From the NCBI GenBank assembly GCA_963733135.1, contig CAVTBX010000007.1, positions 124,001 to 188,000 of the forward strand: a stretch of 64,000 bases of DNA, in the 5' to 3' direction. Below, piece by piece: positions 34,006 through 42,018 of the stretch. Position numbers and translations under genes: made by a program. The notes beneath the pieces are model-generated. The model did not search any database. It worked only from the letters and a program-made list of their open reading frames with translations, and was not told the DNA's origin. This DNA comes from CAVTBX01 sp963733135. Lineage in GTDB: Bacteria > Actinomycetota > Thermoleophilia > Gaiellales > Gaiellaceae. Position 1 is the stretch's first letter. The number at the start of each line of letters is the position of its first letter.

Positions 34006-34831
34006 CGAGCTCCGCCGACTGGTCGAGGACGAGCTCGACCGGCTTCCCTTCGCGTCAGAGCTCGGCCGGCTCCAGGAAGCGCTCCGGTACTCCCTCCTCG
34101 GCGGCGGCAAGCGGATCCGCCCGGTGCTGTGTCTTGCAACCGGAGAGGCGCTCGGTCTCGACCCGAGGGAGTGTCTGCCGGCGGCGTGCTCGCTCGAGCT
34201 CGTCCACACCTTCAGCCTTGTCCACGACGACCTGCCAGCGCTCGATGACGACGACCTGAGGCGCGGGCAACCGAGCGCCCACGTCAGGTTCGGCGAGGAC
34301 GTGGCGATCTTGGCCGGTGACGCGCTCCTCGCCGAGGCGTTCCGGCTCGCCCTCAGCTATCCGTCCTCGACGGTCGCCCGCGACCTGGCGGACGCGACAC
34401 TCGGGATGATCGGCGGCCAGTACGTCGACGTGACGACGAACGGCGGCCTCGACGGGGAAGGCCTGCGCGCGCTCCACGAGCTCAAGACAGGACGGTTACT
34501 GCGCGCCTCGATCCTGTGCGCGACAGCGGTGGCCGAGCTTTCGGAGGTGAACCGGCGCCCCTGGAGCGAGTTCGGGGCCGAGCTCGGCCTGCTCTTCCAG
34601 ATCGTCGACGACATCCTCGACGCGACCGGCACCGCCGAGGAGCTCGGCAAGACGCCCGGCAAGGACGAGGCCGCAGGAAAGGCGACCTACGTCTCCCTCC
34701 ACGGTCTCGAGCGGGCACGGGAGCTGGCCGACGAGACTCGCGGCCGCGTCCTCGACCGCCTCAGCGGGCTGGAGGGAGACACGGCTGTGCTGGCCGAGCT
34801 CGTCTCCACTATCCGTGAGCGTCGGGCCTGA
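33992..34831 (+). CDS. ispA: polyprenyl diphosphate synthase (farnesyl/geranylgeranyl type)
   Basis: 279 residues. The first aspartate-rich motif is VHDDLPALDDDDLRRG and the second is QIVDDILDATG. The GGGKRIRP substrate motif is near residue 39. Product chain length is not certain from sequence. ATG at 33992 is chosen over the ATG at 33926 because the earlier residues lie in the xseB reading and show no family character. Confidence 0.92.
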   Translation: MLPPDELRRLVEDELDRLPFASELGRLQEALRYSLLGGGKRIRPVLCLATGEALGLDPRECLPAACSLELVHTFSLVHDDLPALDDDDLRRGQPSAHVRFGEDVAILAGDALLAEAFRLALSYPSSTVARDLADATLGMIGGQYVDVTTNGGLDGEGLRALHELKTGRLLRASILCATAVAELSEVNRRPWSEFGAELGLLFQIVDDILDATGTAEELGKTPGKDEAAGKATYVSLHGLERARELADETRGRVLDRLSGLEGDTAVLAELVSTIRERRA

Positions 34832-34920
34832 GCCGCGCGATTCGCCCGGCCGCCGTGCGGTCTTCAACACCCTGCGGGACTCGTCTCGCCCGCGGAACGA
34901 TCCCGGCACACATCGCGCGC

Positions 34921-34926
34921 TAGCCT
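34921..34926 (+). promoter_or_regulatory. -10 box of leaderless tlyA promoter
   Basis: TAGCCT followed by 6 nt and the ATG at 34933. The rest of the 34832-34932 gap shows no gene. Confidence 0.55.
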
Positions 34927-34932
34927 CATGGC

Positions 34933-35649
34933 ATGAAGAAGCGGCTCGACGTCCTCCTTGTCGAGCGCGGCCTGGCCGAGAGCCGCGCGCAGGCGCAGGC
35001 GCTCGTAATGGCGGGACGAGTCTCTGGATACGCGAAGGCCGGCACCGCCGTCGAGGAGGATGCGGCGCTCGAAGTTTCGGAGCCGCCTCGGTTCGTGTCC
35101 CGCGGCGGTGAGAAGCTCGCGAATGCCCTCGCTGCCTTCGATCTGGACGTGACTGACCAGGAGTGCCTCGATGTCGGCGCTTCCACCGGCGGTTTCACGG
35201 ACGCGCTCCTCCAGGCCGGCGCCGCGCGGGTGATTGCGCTCGACGTGGGCTACGGCCAGCTTCATCCAAGGCTCCGGGACGATCCACGCGTCGCCGTTCT
35301 CGAGCGGACGAACGTCCGCCGCCTCGGCTGTGAGGACCTGCCGTTCCGCCCGACGCTCGTCACCTGCGACGTCTCTTTCATCGGCCTCGAGAAGGCGCTG
35401 CCGTCGGCACTCCGCTGCGCCGCACCCGGCTGGCGCGCCCTTGTTCTCGTCAAGCCGCAGTTCGAGGCGGGCCCGAAGCTCGCCAAGGGCGGCGTCGTCC
35501 GCGACCCCGCGGTCAGGAAGCGCATCGTCGAGGAGGTCGCCGCCCGCGTACCGGAGTGGGGCGGGCGCGTGCTCGGGGTGGCAGACTCCGGGCTACCCGG
35601 ACCGAAGGGCAACCGCGAGGTCTTTCTCCATGTCGTCCACGACCGCTGA
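34933..35649 (+). CDS. tlyA: TlyA family rRNA 2'-O-methyltransferase (S4 + FtsJ domains)
   Basis: 238 residues: an N-terminal S4 RNA-binding domain (KKRLDVLLVERGLAESR, RFVSRGGEKLA) and a Rossmann methyltransferase (CLDVGASTGGFTDALLQAGA, KPQFEAG). Mycobacterial TlyA methylates 16S and 23S rRNA and sets capreomycin sensitivity. The order tlyA-nadK-recN resembles that of Bacillus, without argR. Confidence 0.93.
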   Translation: MKKRLDVLLVERGLAESRAQAQALVMAGRVSGYAKAGTAVEEDAALEVSEPPRFVSRGGEKLANALAAFDLDVTDQECLDVGASTGGFTDALLQAGAARVIALDVGYGQLHPRLRDDPRVAVLERTNVRRLGCEDLPFRPTLVTCDVSFIGLEKALPSALRCAAPGWRALVLVKPQFEAGPKLAKGGVVRDPAVRKRIVEEVAARVPEWGGRVLGVADSGLPGPKGNREVFLHVVHDR

Positions 35650-36448
35650 GACCGTCGGAACCCGCCGTGGCGCCCTGACGCGCGCCGCGGTCATCGTCAA
35701 CCACAGGTTCGACGTCGAGGAGGCGATGAACGTTCTCGAGCGTACCGCTCGGGAAGCGGGTGTCGAGCTCGTGGACGGTGACGCCGATGCCGACCTTGTC
35801 GTCGCGCTCGGAGGCGACGGGACAATGCTCGGAGCGCTCCGCGCCCGGCTCGGGAGCGAGGTTCCAGTCTTCGGCTTCAACTTCGGTCGCATGGGCTTTC
35901 TGACGAGCGCGACCGGCTCGGAGCTCGAAGCGGTGATCCCGCGTGTCTTCGCAGGCGAGTTCAGGGTGGTCGAGCTGGTGACGCTCGCCGCGCGGCTGAC
36001 CGGCGGAGAGGTCGAGACGGGCGTCAACGACGTCGTCGTCACGAGCGCCCGCGTGGGTCGCATGGCCGAGCTTCGCTGGGAGATCGAGGGCGAGCACCTC
36101 GGCGACCAGCAGTGCGACGGGATGATCTGCGCGACGCCAGCAGGCTCCACCGCCTACAACCTCTCGAACGGCGGGCCGGTAATGATGTGGGGGATCGACG
36201 CGATGGCGATCACGTTCGTCGCCCCGCATTCCCTCGAGGCGCGCCCGGTCGTCGTCCCACGCGGCTACGAGCTTCGCGTCGAGAACGTCACGCGGGGCGG
36301 CGACGTCTCGGTCATCGTCGACGGCCGCGGCTGCACGCGCCTCGAGCCGGGCGATTCGATCGCCGTAGGGCTGGGTGAGGCGAAGAGCTTGCTCGCCCAC
36401 CTCCCGGAGGTCAGCTTCTTCACGCGCTACCACGACGTCTTCGGCTAG
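35630..36448 (+). CDS. nadK: NAD kinase
   Basis: 272 residues. Catalytic motif ALGGDGTMLGALR; NAD-binding NDVVVTSA; and ATPAGSTAYNLSNGGP, the conserved substrate loop. ATG at 35630 overlaps tlyA by 20 nt; the first ~17 residues are not conserved, so the true start could be slightly later. Confidence 0.95.
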   Translation: MSSTTAETVGTRRGALTRAAVIVNHRFDVEEAMNVLERTAREAGVELVDGDADADLVVALGGDGTMLGALRARLGSEVPVFGFNFGRMGFLTSATGSELEAVIPRVFAGEFRVVELVTLAARLTGGEVETGVNDVVVTSARVGRMAELRWEIEGEHLGDQQCDGMICATPAGSTAYNLSNGGPVMMWGIDAMAITFVAPHSLEARPVVVPRGYELRVENVTRGGDVSVIVDGRGCTRLEPGDSIAVGLGEAKSLLAHLPEVSFFTRYHDVFG

Positions 36449-36455
36449 AGCGCCG

Positions 36456-38093
36456 ATGCTCCGCTCCCTCCGCATCGAGAACTTCGTGCTCATCCGGGAG
36501 GCGGAGCTCGAGCTCGGGCCGGGCCTGAACGCCGTCACGGGCGAGACTGGCGCGGGAAAGACAATCCTCGCGCAGGCGGTCGGGCTGCTCCTGGGCGCCA
36601 AAGGCGACGCCGGCTACGTCGGGCCGGGCGCCTCCGAGGCCTACGTCGAGGCGGAGCTCGACCTCCCGGAAGGTCTGCTCGAGGACGAGGAGCTCGAGGC
36701 GCTTCGCGAGCTCCGGCCGGAGGACGAGGAGAGCCTCGTGGCGGCGCGGAGGGTGTTCGCGGACGGGCGTACGCGCGCCTACGCCTGGGGGCGGAGCGTC
36801 GCCCGCGAGGATCTTGCGCTCCTCGTCGACCGGCTGCTCGCGATGTCCGGTCAGTTCGAGCAGCGGCGGCTCGCGCGGACGTCCTTCCAGCTCGACCTGC
36901 TCGACGCCTACGCAGGTGACGACCAGCTGCGCCGGCGGGCTGAGTACACGAGGGCCTGGCGCGAGCTCGGGGCCGCCCGCAGGCGCCTGGACGAGCTCTC
37001 TGCGGCGAGCGCCGACCGCGAGCATCGAATCGCCGAGTTGGGTGAGCTCGTCGCCCGGACAGACGGCCTGGACGCGGAGGTGGAGGAACGCCTCCTCGCA
37101 GAACGGCTCCGCGTCCGGCACGCATCCGATCTCGCCGAGGCGGCCGCCATTGCCGCGGAGGCGGTGGCCCCCGAGGTAGGCGAGGGGGCTGCCGAGCTTG
37201 CCGCGCGTGCGAGTCGCGAGCTCGCGAGCGTGAGCGAGCTTGCGCCGGAGCTCGCCGCTGTGTCGGAAGAGCTCTCGGACGCGGAGGTACGCCTCCGGGA
37301 CGCCGCCTCGACGCTTCGTTCCTACCTCGACGGCCTCGATGCCGACCCGGGCCGGCTCGACGCGATCGAGGACGAGCTCGAGCGGATCGCCGACGCGAAA
37401 CGGCGCTTCCGGGTGACTGACTTCGCCGGGCTCCTTGCTGCGGCCGCCGAGGCGCGCACCGAGCTGGACGCCTTCGAGGGGGGCGACGATCCGGCGGCGG
37501 AGGCAGAGCGGCGGCTCGCCGAGGCCGCGGAACGGACGACCACCCTCGCCGCCGAGCTCTCCCGGACGCGAGCCGAGGCCGCGCCGAAGTTCGCCCAGGA
37601 GGTCTCGGTTGCCCTCGCAGGGCTCGCGATGGGCGAGGGCGAGTTCCGGGTCGACGTCGAGCCGCGCGATCCAGGCTCGACCGGCGCCGACGACGTGGCC
37701 TTCCTCGTCCGCCCCAACGCCGGCCTGCCCTACGCGCCGGTCGCCGAGACCGCGTCGGGCGGCGAGCTCTCGCGGATCGCGCTCGCGCTGCGGACGGTCG
37801 CCCACGCGGGAGCAGGCGAGCCGACGATCGTGTTCGACGAGATCGACGCTGGGATCGGCGGCCAGACCGCGCACGCCGTCGCGGACGCGCTTCGCGACCT
37901 CGCCGGCCGCGCTCAGGTCGTCACGATCACGCATCTCCCGCAGATCGCGAGCGCTGCCGACGCGCACTTCCGCGTCGAGAAGGTGGCAGGCGACCCGACG
38001 CACACGCGGATCGAACGTCTCGCCGCCGCCGAGCGGACCGACGAGCTCGAGCGGATGCTCGGCGGCGCCGAGTTCCTGTCGGGCCTGCGATGA
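36456..38093 (+). CDS. recN: DNA repair protein RecN
   Basis: 545-residue SMC-like ATPase for double-strand break repair. Walker A GETGAGKTILAQA at ~30, a split coiled coil rich in Ala/Glu/Arg in the middle, signature TASGGELSRIALALR, and Walker B PTIVFDEIDAGIGG. ATG at 36456 is supported by the conserved MLRSLRIENFVLI start. The strong codon bias of this gene creates long antisense readings that are not genes. Confidence 0.96.
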   Translation: MLRSLRIENFVLIREAELELGPGLNAVTGETGAGKTILAQAVGLLLGAKGDAGYVGPGASEAYVEAELDLPEGLLEDEELEALRELRPEDEESLVAARRVFADGRTRAYAWGRSVAREDLALLVDRLLAMSGQFEQRRLARTSFQLDLLDAYAGDDQLRRRAEYTRAWRELGAARRRLDELSAASADREHRIAELGELVARTDGLDAEVEERLLAERLRVRHASDLAEAAAIAAEAVAPEVGEGAAELAARASRELASVSELAPELAAVSEELSDAEVRLRDAASTLRSYLDGLDADPGRLDAIEDELERIADAKRRFRVTDFAGLLAAAAEARTELDAFEGGDDPAAEAERRLAEAAERTTTLAAELSRTRAEAAPKFAQEVSVALAGLAMGEGEFRVDVEPRDPGSTGADDVAFLVRPNAGLPYAPVAETASGGELSRIALALRTVAHAGAGEPTIVFDEIDAGIGGQTAHAVADALRDLAGRAQVVTITHLPQIASAADAHFRVEKVAGDPTHTRIERLAAAERTDELERMLGGAEFLSGLR

Positions 38094-39214
38094 GCTTCGT
38101 CGAGTTCCGAGGCACCGCGAAGCTCGACCGGCGGACGAAGCGCCTCGTCAAGCGTCTCGGCCCCGACGACATCGCGATCCTCGACCACGCCGACCTCGAC
38201 CGGATCTCCGCTGAGGAGCTCCTCGAGAGCGGTGTCCGCGTCGTCTTCAACGTCTCGGACTCGGTCACCGGCCGCTTCCCGAACCCCGGGCCCCTCACGC
38301 TCGTACGCGGAGGCGTCCGCCTCATCGACGTGCCCGGCGCCGAGCTCTTCGACGAGGTGAAGGAGGGCGAGCCGCTCGTCGTTCGCGGCTCCGATCTCTT
38401 CCGGAACGGGACGCGGATCGCCGCCGGCCGCAAGCTTTCGACGGTCGAGCTGGAGGAGGCGCTCATGATTCAGCAAGGCCGGGTCGCCGAGGCTCTCGAG
38501 GACTTCGCCGACAACACGATGCGGTTCCTTCGCGAGGAGGGGAAGCTGCTGACAGAGGGCGTCGAGCTGCCGCAGCTCGGGACGCGCTTCCGCGACCGGC
38601 ACGCCGTCGTCGCCGCGCGCGGCTCGGAGGCCGTCGACGACCTGCGGATCGTCCGCACCTACATCCGGGACTTCAAGCCGGTGCTTGTCGGCGTCGACGG
38701 GGGCGCCGATCGGCTCCTCGAGGCCGGCCACAAGCCGGATGTGATCGTCGGGGACATGGACTCCGTCTCCGACCGGGCGCTCGGCTCGGGTGCCGAGCTC
38801 GTCGTTCACGCCTATCCGAGCGGCCGAGCGCCGGGCCGCGAGCGCCTGGAGCGCCTCGGGCTCGAGCACTCGGTGTTGGCTGCGCCCGGGCTCAGCGAGG
38901 ACGTCGCCATGCTCCTCGCATTCGAGAAAGGCGCCGCCCTGATCGTCGCCGTCGGAACGCACTTCAACCTGCTCGAGTTCCTGGAGCGAAACCGGCCCGG
39001 CATGTCGTCGACGTTCGTGACGCGGCTGAAGGTCGGCGACATCCTCGTCGACGCCCGCGGAGTCTCCCGCCTGTTTCGGACGCGTGTTGGGATGGGCCCG
39101 TTCGTCGCGCTCGCCTTCGGCGGTCTCGCCGCGGTGACGACCGCGATCGCAGCCTCGCCCGAGCTTCGCCGGTTCTTCTCGGTGCTCGCAGACAGGCTCC
39201 AGTCCCTCCTATAG
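38090..39214 (+). CDS. steA: SteA-like cytokinesis/thiamin-pyrophosphokinase-like protein
   Basis: 374 residues. N-terminal conserved domain (GPDDIAILDHADLDRISAEELL), a thiamin-pyrophosphokinase-like core with DGGADRLLEAGHKPDVIVGDMDS, and C-terminal membrane helices around 333-350. In Corynebacterium, SteA with SteB regulates peptidoglycan synthesis at the septum. A SteB-like gene lies at 39855. The TAG stop is immediately followed by R2. Confidence 0.88.
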   Translation: MSFVEFRGTAKLDRRTKRLVKRLGPDDIAILDHADLDRISAEELLESGVRVVFNVSDSVTGRFPNPGPLTLVRGGVRLIDVPGAELFDEVKEGEPLVVRGSDLFRNGTRIAAGRKLSTVELEEALMIQQGRVAEALEDFADNTMRFLREEGKLLTEGVELPQLGTRFRDRHAVVAARGSEAVDDLRIVRTYIRDFKPVLVGVDGGADRLLEAGHKPDVIVGDMDSVSDRALGSGAELVVHAYPSGRAPGRERLERLGLEHSVLAAPGLSEDVAMLLAFEKGAALIVAVGTHFNLLEFLERNRPGMSSTFVTRLKVGDILVDARGVSRLFRTRVGMGPFVALAFGGLAAVTTAIAASPELRRFFSVLADRLQSLL

Positions 39215-39313
39215 CCGACGGAAATCCGGCTCCGCTTCGCGGAGCCATGACGATTTCCGTCGGATGGGGTATCCGCGCCTGTTTTCTAAGCGGCGACGGG
39301 CAAAGCCCGCCGC
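39215..39313 (+). ncRNA. R2 structured element, copy a, in the steA 3' region
   Basis: Begins directly after the steA stop. Hairpin 1: CCGACGGAAATC (39215-39226) pairs perfectly with GATTTCCGTCGG (39252-39263) and encloses the 8-bp GGCTCCGC/GCGGAGCC stem. Hairpin 2 (39290-39313) has the core GCGGCGACGGGCAAAGCCC. Copy b after ppdK has the same two-hairpin plan. No T-tract follows. It could be a terminator, an RNA stability element or an unknown RNA; the RNA type is inferred from the structure. Confidence 0.6.
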
Positions 39314-39347
39314 CGGAGCCCTGCGCAACGCATGAAACCGGTCGGAC

Positions 39348-39353
39348 TAGGGT
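39348..39353 (+). promoter_or_regulatory. -10 box before the 16-codon upstream ORF
   Basis: TAGGGT followed by exactly 6 nt and a GTG at 39360, the same layout as other leaderless genes here. Confidence 0.55.
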
Positions 39354-39359
39354 TCGGCA

Positions 39360-39410
39360 GTGACGACACTGCTCACGCCGGGCATCACTCCGTACGAGAT
39401 CGAACGCTGA
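39360..39410 (+). CDS. 16-residue leader peptide coupled to the SRPBCC gene
   Basis: GTG opens VTTLLTPGITPYEIER and stops at TGA (39408-39410). That stop overlaps the ATG of the next gene as TGATG, the classical termination-reinitiation arrangement. The -10 box places the GTG at the transcript 5' end. Too short for composition tests; function would be translational coupling or regulation. Confidence 0.45.
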   Translation: MTTLLTPGITPYEIER

Positions 39411-39841
39411 TGGCGGTCGTTCGGGCTGAACGGGAGTTGCTCGCGCCTCGCGCCGACGTGTGGGCACTCGTGGCGGAGCCGTTCCACCTCCCTGACTGGT
39501 GGCCCGGCTACACCGGTGTCGAGCCCGACCGCCGGGGTCTGGCCCAGGGAGCACGCTGGAAGGTCATGAGGAGCAGAACTCCGGGGCTCCTGCGGCGGCC
39601 GAGTGGTGAAGGGCTCATCGTCATCCGCCTGGTCGACCCGACCCTCGAGCTGCGTTGGTTCGACCTACGGCAGGAACTCGAGGCGGGCATCGCACTCGCG
39701 AACTCGGCCCCGAACCGAACGCGCGCCACGGTGTCGGTCGAAGCCGCGTGGTGGCGTCTGAACGTCGAGGGAGCGCGGCGGCTCCCGCAGGAGGCGCTGA
39801 CCCGCCTATTCGACCTCTGCCAGACTGCGGCCGAGCTCTAA
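39410..39841 (+). CDS. SRPBCC/polyketide-cyclase-like lipid-binding fold protein
   Basis: 143 residues of START/SRPBCC type: ERELLAPRADVWALVAEPFHLPDWWPG is the characteristic first strand-helix, followed by a curved sheet and a C-terminal helix (LPQEALTRLFDLCQT). Ligand unknown. The ATG overlaps the stop of the 16-codon ORF. It lies between steA and steB, so a link to the septum or envelope is possible but unproven. Confidence 0.8.
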   Translation: MAVVRAERELLAPRADVWALVAEPFHLPDWWPGYTGVEPDRRGLAQGARWKVMRSRTPGLLRRPSGEGLIVIRLVDPTLELRWFDLRQELEAGIALANSAPNRTRATVSVEAAWWRLNVEGARRLPQEALTRLFDLCQTAAEL

Positions 39842-39854
39842 GAGCCTCTAACTA

Positions 39855-40760
39855 GTGTTCGACCTCCGCTATCACGTCGCGTCCCTCGCGGCAGTCTTCC
39901 TCGCGCTCGCGGTCGGGATCATCCTCGGCGTGGCGATCTCGGGGAAGGTCCGCGGCGCTGAGGATGCGCTGAACGCGCAGCGGGCCTCGGACCTTGAGAG
40001 TCAGCTCGAGCGCCAGCGGGAGGCGGCGAACCTGGACGCGGGTCGCCTCGAGGCGCTCGAGACCTACGTCGAGCGCACGTACTTGCCGCTGATCGACGAC
40101 CGGCTCGCCGGCGAATCGACAGCGGTCGTGCTGATCGGTGACGTGCCCGAGGAAACACGAACTGCCATCGCGACCACGCTGCGCGACGCGTCGGGCATCG
40201 CGGCCCGCGAGGTCGTCCTCGACGTACCGCTCGACCCGGATCGGCTGGAGGACGTGCTCATGAGCCAGGAGGATCTCGAATCGCTCGCCGGCAACGACTT
40301 CGGATCGCTCGGCGAGGCGATCGGGGAGGAGCTCGTCGCCGGGATCAGCGAGGATCCGCTCCTGCCGCGGGTCGCGGCGGAGCTGGTCGCCGAGCTCGAC
40401 GGCAGTACGACCGTCGAGGTCACCGGCGTCGTCGTCGCGCGAAGCTGGGAGCAGGCGGGCGAGGATGCCGCCGCGCAGGAGGCGACCGACGCCTACCTGG
40501 ACGGGCTCATGCGCGGCCTGGCCGGGGCCGGCGCGCCCGTGACCGGCGTGACCGAGACGAGCACCGAGGATCGAAGCCTCCTGCTCGAGTGGTATCGGGA
40601 GGCGGGTGTCTCGAGCATCGATCACCTGGACGCCCAGTCGGGCCGCCTTGCGCTCGCGCTCCTACTCGCCGGGGCGGCGCCGGGCAACTATGGCTTCGTG
40701 GATGAGCAGTCCGACGACGGCCCGATCCCGCCGGTGCCGCCGGTCTCAAGTGCCGAGTAG
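39855..40760 (+). CDS. steB: SteB/MctB family envelope protein (annotated elsewhere as copper transporter)
   Basis: 301 residues. The N-terminus FDLRYHVASLAAVFLALAVG is a membrane anchor diagnostic of the MctB/SteB family, followed by a coiled coil (about 37-75) and an extracytoplasmic alpha/beta domain. Mycobacterial MctB affects copper levels, while the corynebacterial homologue SteB partners SteA in cell separation. The steA neighbourhood favours the SteB role. It overlaps the glycosyltransferase gene by 11 nt. Confidence 0.85.
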   Translation: MFDLRYHVASLAAVFLALAVGIILGVAISGKVRGAEDALNAQRASDLESQLERQREAANLDAGRLEALETYVERTYLPLIDDRLAGESTAVVLIGDVPEETRTAIATTLRDASGIAAREVVLDVPLDPDRLEDVLMSQEDLESLAGNDFGSLGEAIGEELVAGISEDPLLPRVAAELVAELDGSTTVEVTGVVVARSWEQAGEDAAAQEATDAYLDGLMRGLAGAGAPVTGVTETSTEDRSLLLEWYREAGVSSIDHLDAQSGRLALALLLAGAAPGNYGFVDEQSDDGPIPPVPPVSSAE

Positions 40761-42018
40761 GGGCGTCGCGTGCGCCGGCGACCTCACGATCCTCGTCGCC
40801 GCGCGAAACGAGGCCGAGCGGATCGCGGAGACGATCGCCGCTCTCCACCGAGATTTTTCAGGGGCCGAGGTGCTGGTCGTCGATGGTGCCTCGGAGGACG
40901 GAACGGCTGAGCTTGCAGAGGAGGCAGGCGCCGTCGTCATACGGCTCGAGAGGCGCGGCAAGGGCGAGGCCCTCTCGGCTGGCGAGCGCGCGGCGCCGCC
41001 CGGAGCGCTGCTGCTCGTCGACGCCGATCTCCGGGGCGATGTCCATCCGCTAGCTGTGCGAGACGCAGATCTCGCCGTCGCAGCGTTCGAGCGCCGCGTC
41101 GGGGGTGGCTTCGGGCTGGCGAAGGCGGTCGGGCGTGGGCTGATTCGCTTCCGAACTGGACGCACGCTCGCGGAGCCCCTCTCGGGACAGCGGTTCGTCT
41201 CCGAGCGCGCCCGCGCGGTAGTTTTTCCGCTCGCGCCGGGGTTCGGCTGCGAGGTACGGATGACCATCGACGCGCTTCGTGCCGGGCTCGAGGTTGAGGA
41301 GGTGGAGCTCGATCTCGACCACCGGCCGACGGGACGCGACTCGGCAGGATTCCTCCACCGTGGTCGCCAGCTCGTCGACGCCGTGGTCGCCACGGGCCCG
41401 CTGGCACTCAACCACCGTGGCCTCCGGCTTCCGCTGGTGGGCTGGGTGGCCGCGCTCGGCGGGCTTGCGGCGCCGCGCCGTACAGCCCTCGCTGTCGCAG
41501 GGGTTGCCGCCGTCGGGCTCGCTGACGACCTCTGGAGCGGCCCTGAGCGCGGCTGGCGCTCGCATCTCCGCGCGGGCCGGACGACGGGCGTCCTGAAGCT
41601 CGTCGCCATCCCGGCGATCGGCACTGTTGCGACTCACTCGGTGCTGGGTGGACTTACGGTCGGCCTGGCGGCAAACGCCCTGAACCAGCTCGACACCGGC
41701 CCCGGGCGAGCCATCAAGACCTTCCTCGGTTGCGCGCTCTGGCTCCCAGGAGTCGCCGGCTCGGGCTATGGGGCCGTGGCCGTCCTGCTCTCTCCCTACG
41801 ATCTGCGTGAGAAGGCGATGCTCGGCGACGGAGGGGCGAATGCGCTTGGTGCGGTGCTAGGCTTGGGGCTCGTGAGGATGCTCCGAGGACGGGCGCTCCT
41901 GCCGGCGATCGGTGTGCTCGGTGCCCTCAACTACCTCGGAGAGACGCGCTCGCTCGGCCGTCTGATCGACGAGACGCCGTGGCTTCGGCGCCTCGACCAG
42001 CTCGGAAGGGCCTGGTAA
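40750..42018 (+). CDS. family 2 glycosyltransferase fused to a WecA/MraY-like domain
   Basis: 422 residues. Residues 1-~215 are a GT-A glycosyltransferase (LTILVAARNEAERIAETIAAL, VVDGASEDGT, LLVDADLRGD, GFGCEVRMTIDALRAG). Residues ~230-422 are hydrophobic with MraY/WecA-type acidic motifs GLADDLWSGPERGW, LNQLDTGPGRAIKTFL and MLGDGGANALGAVLG. This suggests one protein that handles polyprenyl-phosphate and a sugar. GTG start, overlapping steB, and a 1-nt overlap with pyrG. Product unknown. Confidence 0.82.
   Translation: MPSRGVACAGDLTILVAARNEAERIAETIAALHRDFSGAEVLVVDGASEDGTAELAEEAGAVVIRLERRGKGEALSAGERAAPPGALLLVDADLRGDVHPLAVRDADLAVAAFERRVGGGFGLAKAVGRGLIRFRTGRTLAEPLSGQRFVSERARAVVFPLAPGFGCEVRMTIDALRAGLEVEEVELDLDHRPTGRDSAGFLHRGRQLVDAVVATGPLALNHRGLRLPLVGWVAALGGLAAPRRTALAVAGVAAVGLADDLWSGPERGWRSHLRAGRTTGVLKLVAIPAIGTVATHSVLGGLTVGLAANALNQLDTGPGRAIKTFLGCALWLPGVAGSGYGAVAVLLSPYDLREKAMLGDGGANALGAVLGLGLVRMLRGRALLPAIGVLGALNYLGETRSLGRLIDETPWLRRLDQLGRAW

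Noticed and set aside
36420..38003. 527-codon open frame antisense to recN, and similar long antisense frames (2934-4394, 31821-33293, 43941-45716, 58726-60165)
   Set aside because: In G+C-rich genes the complementary frame lacks stops by codon bias. None shows a recognisable domain, and the sense genes are certain.
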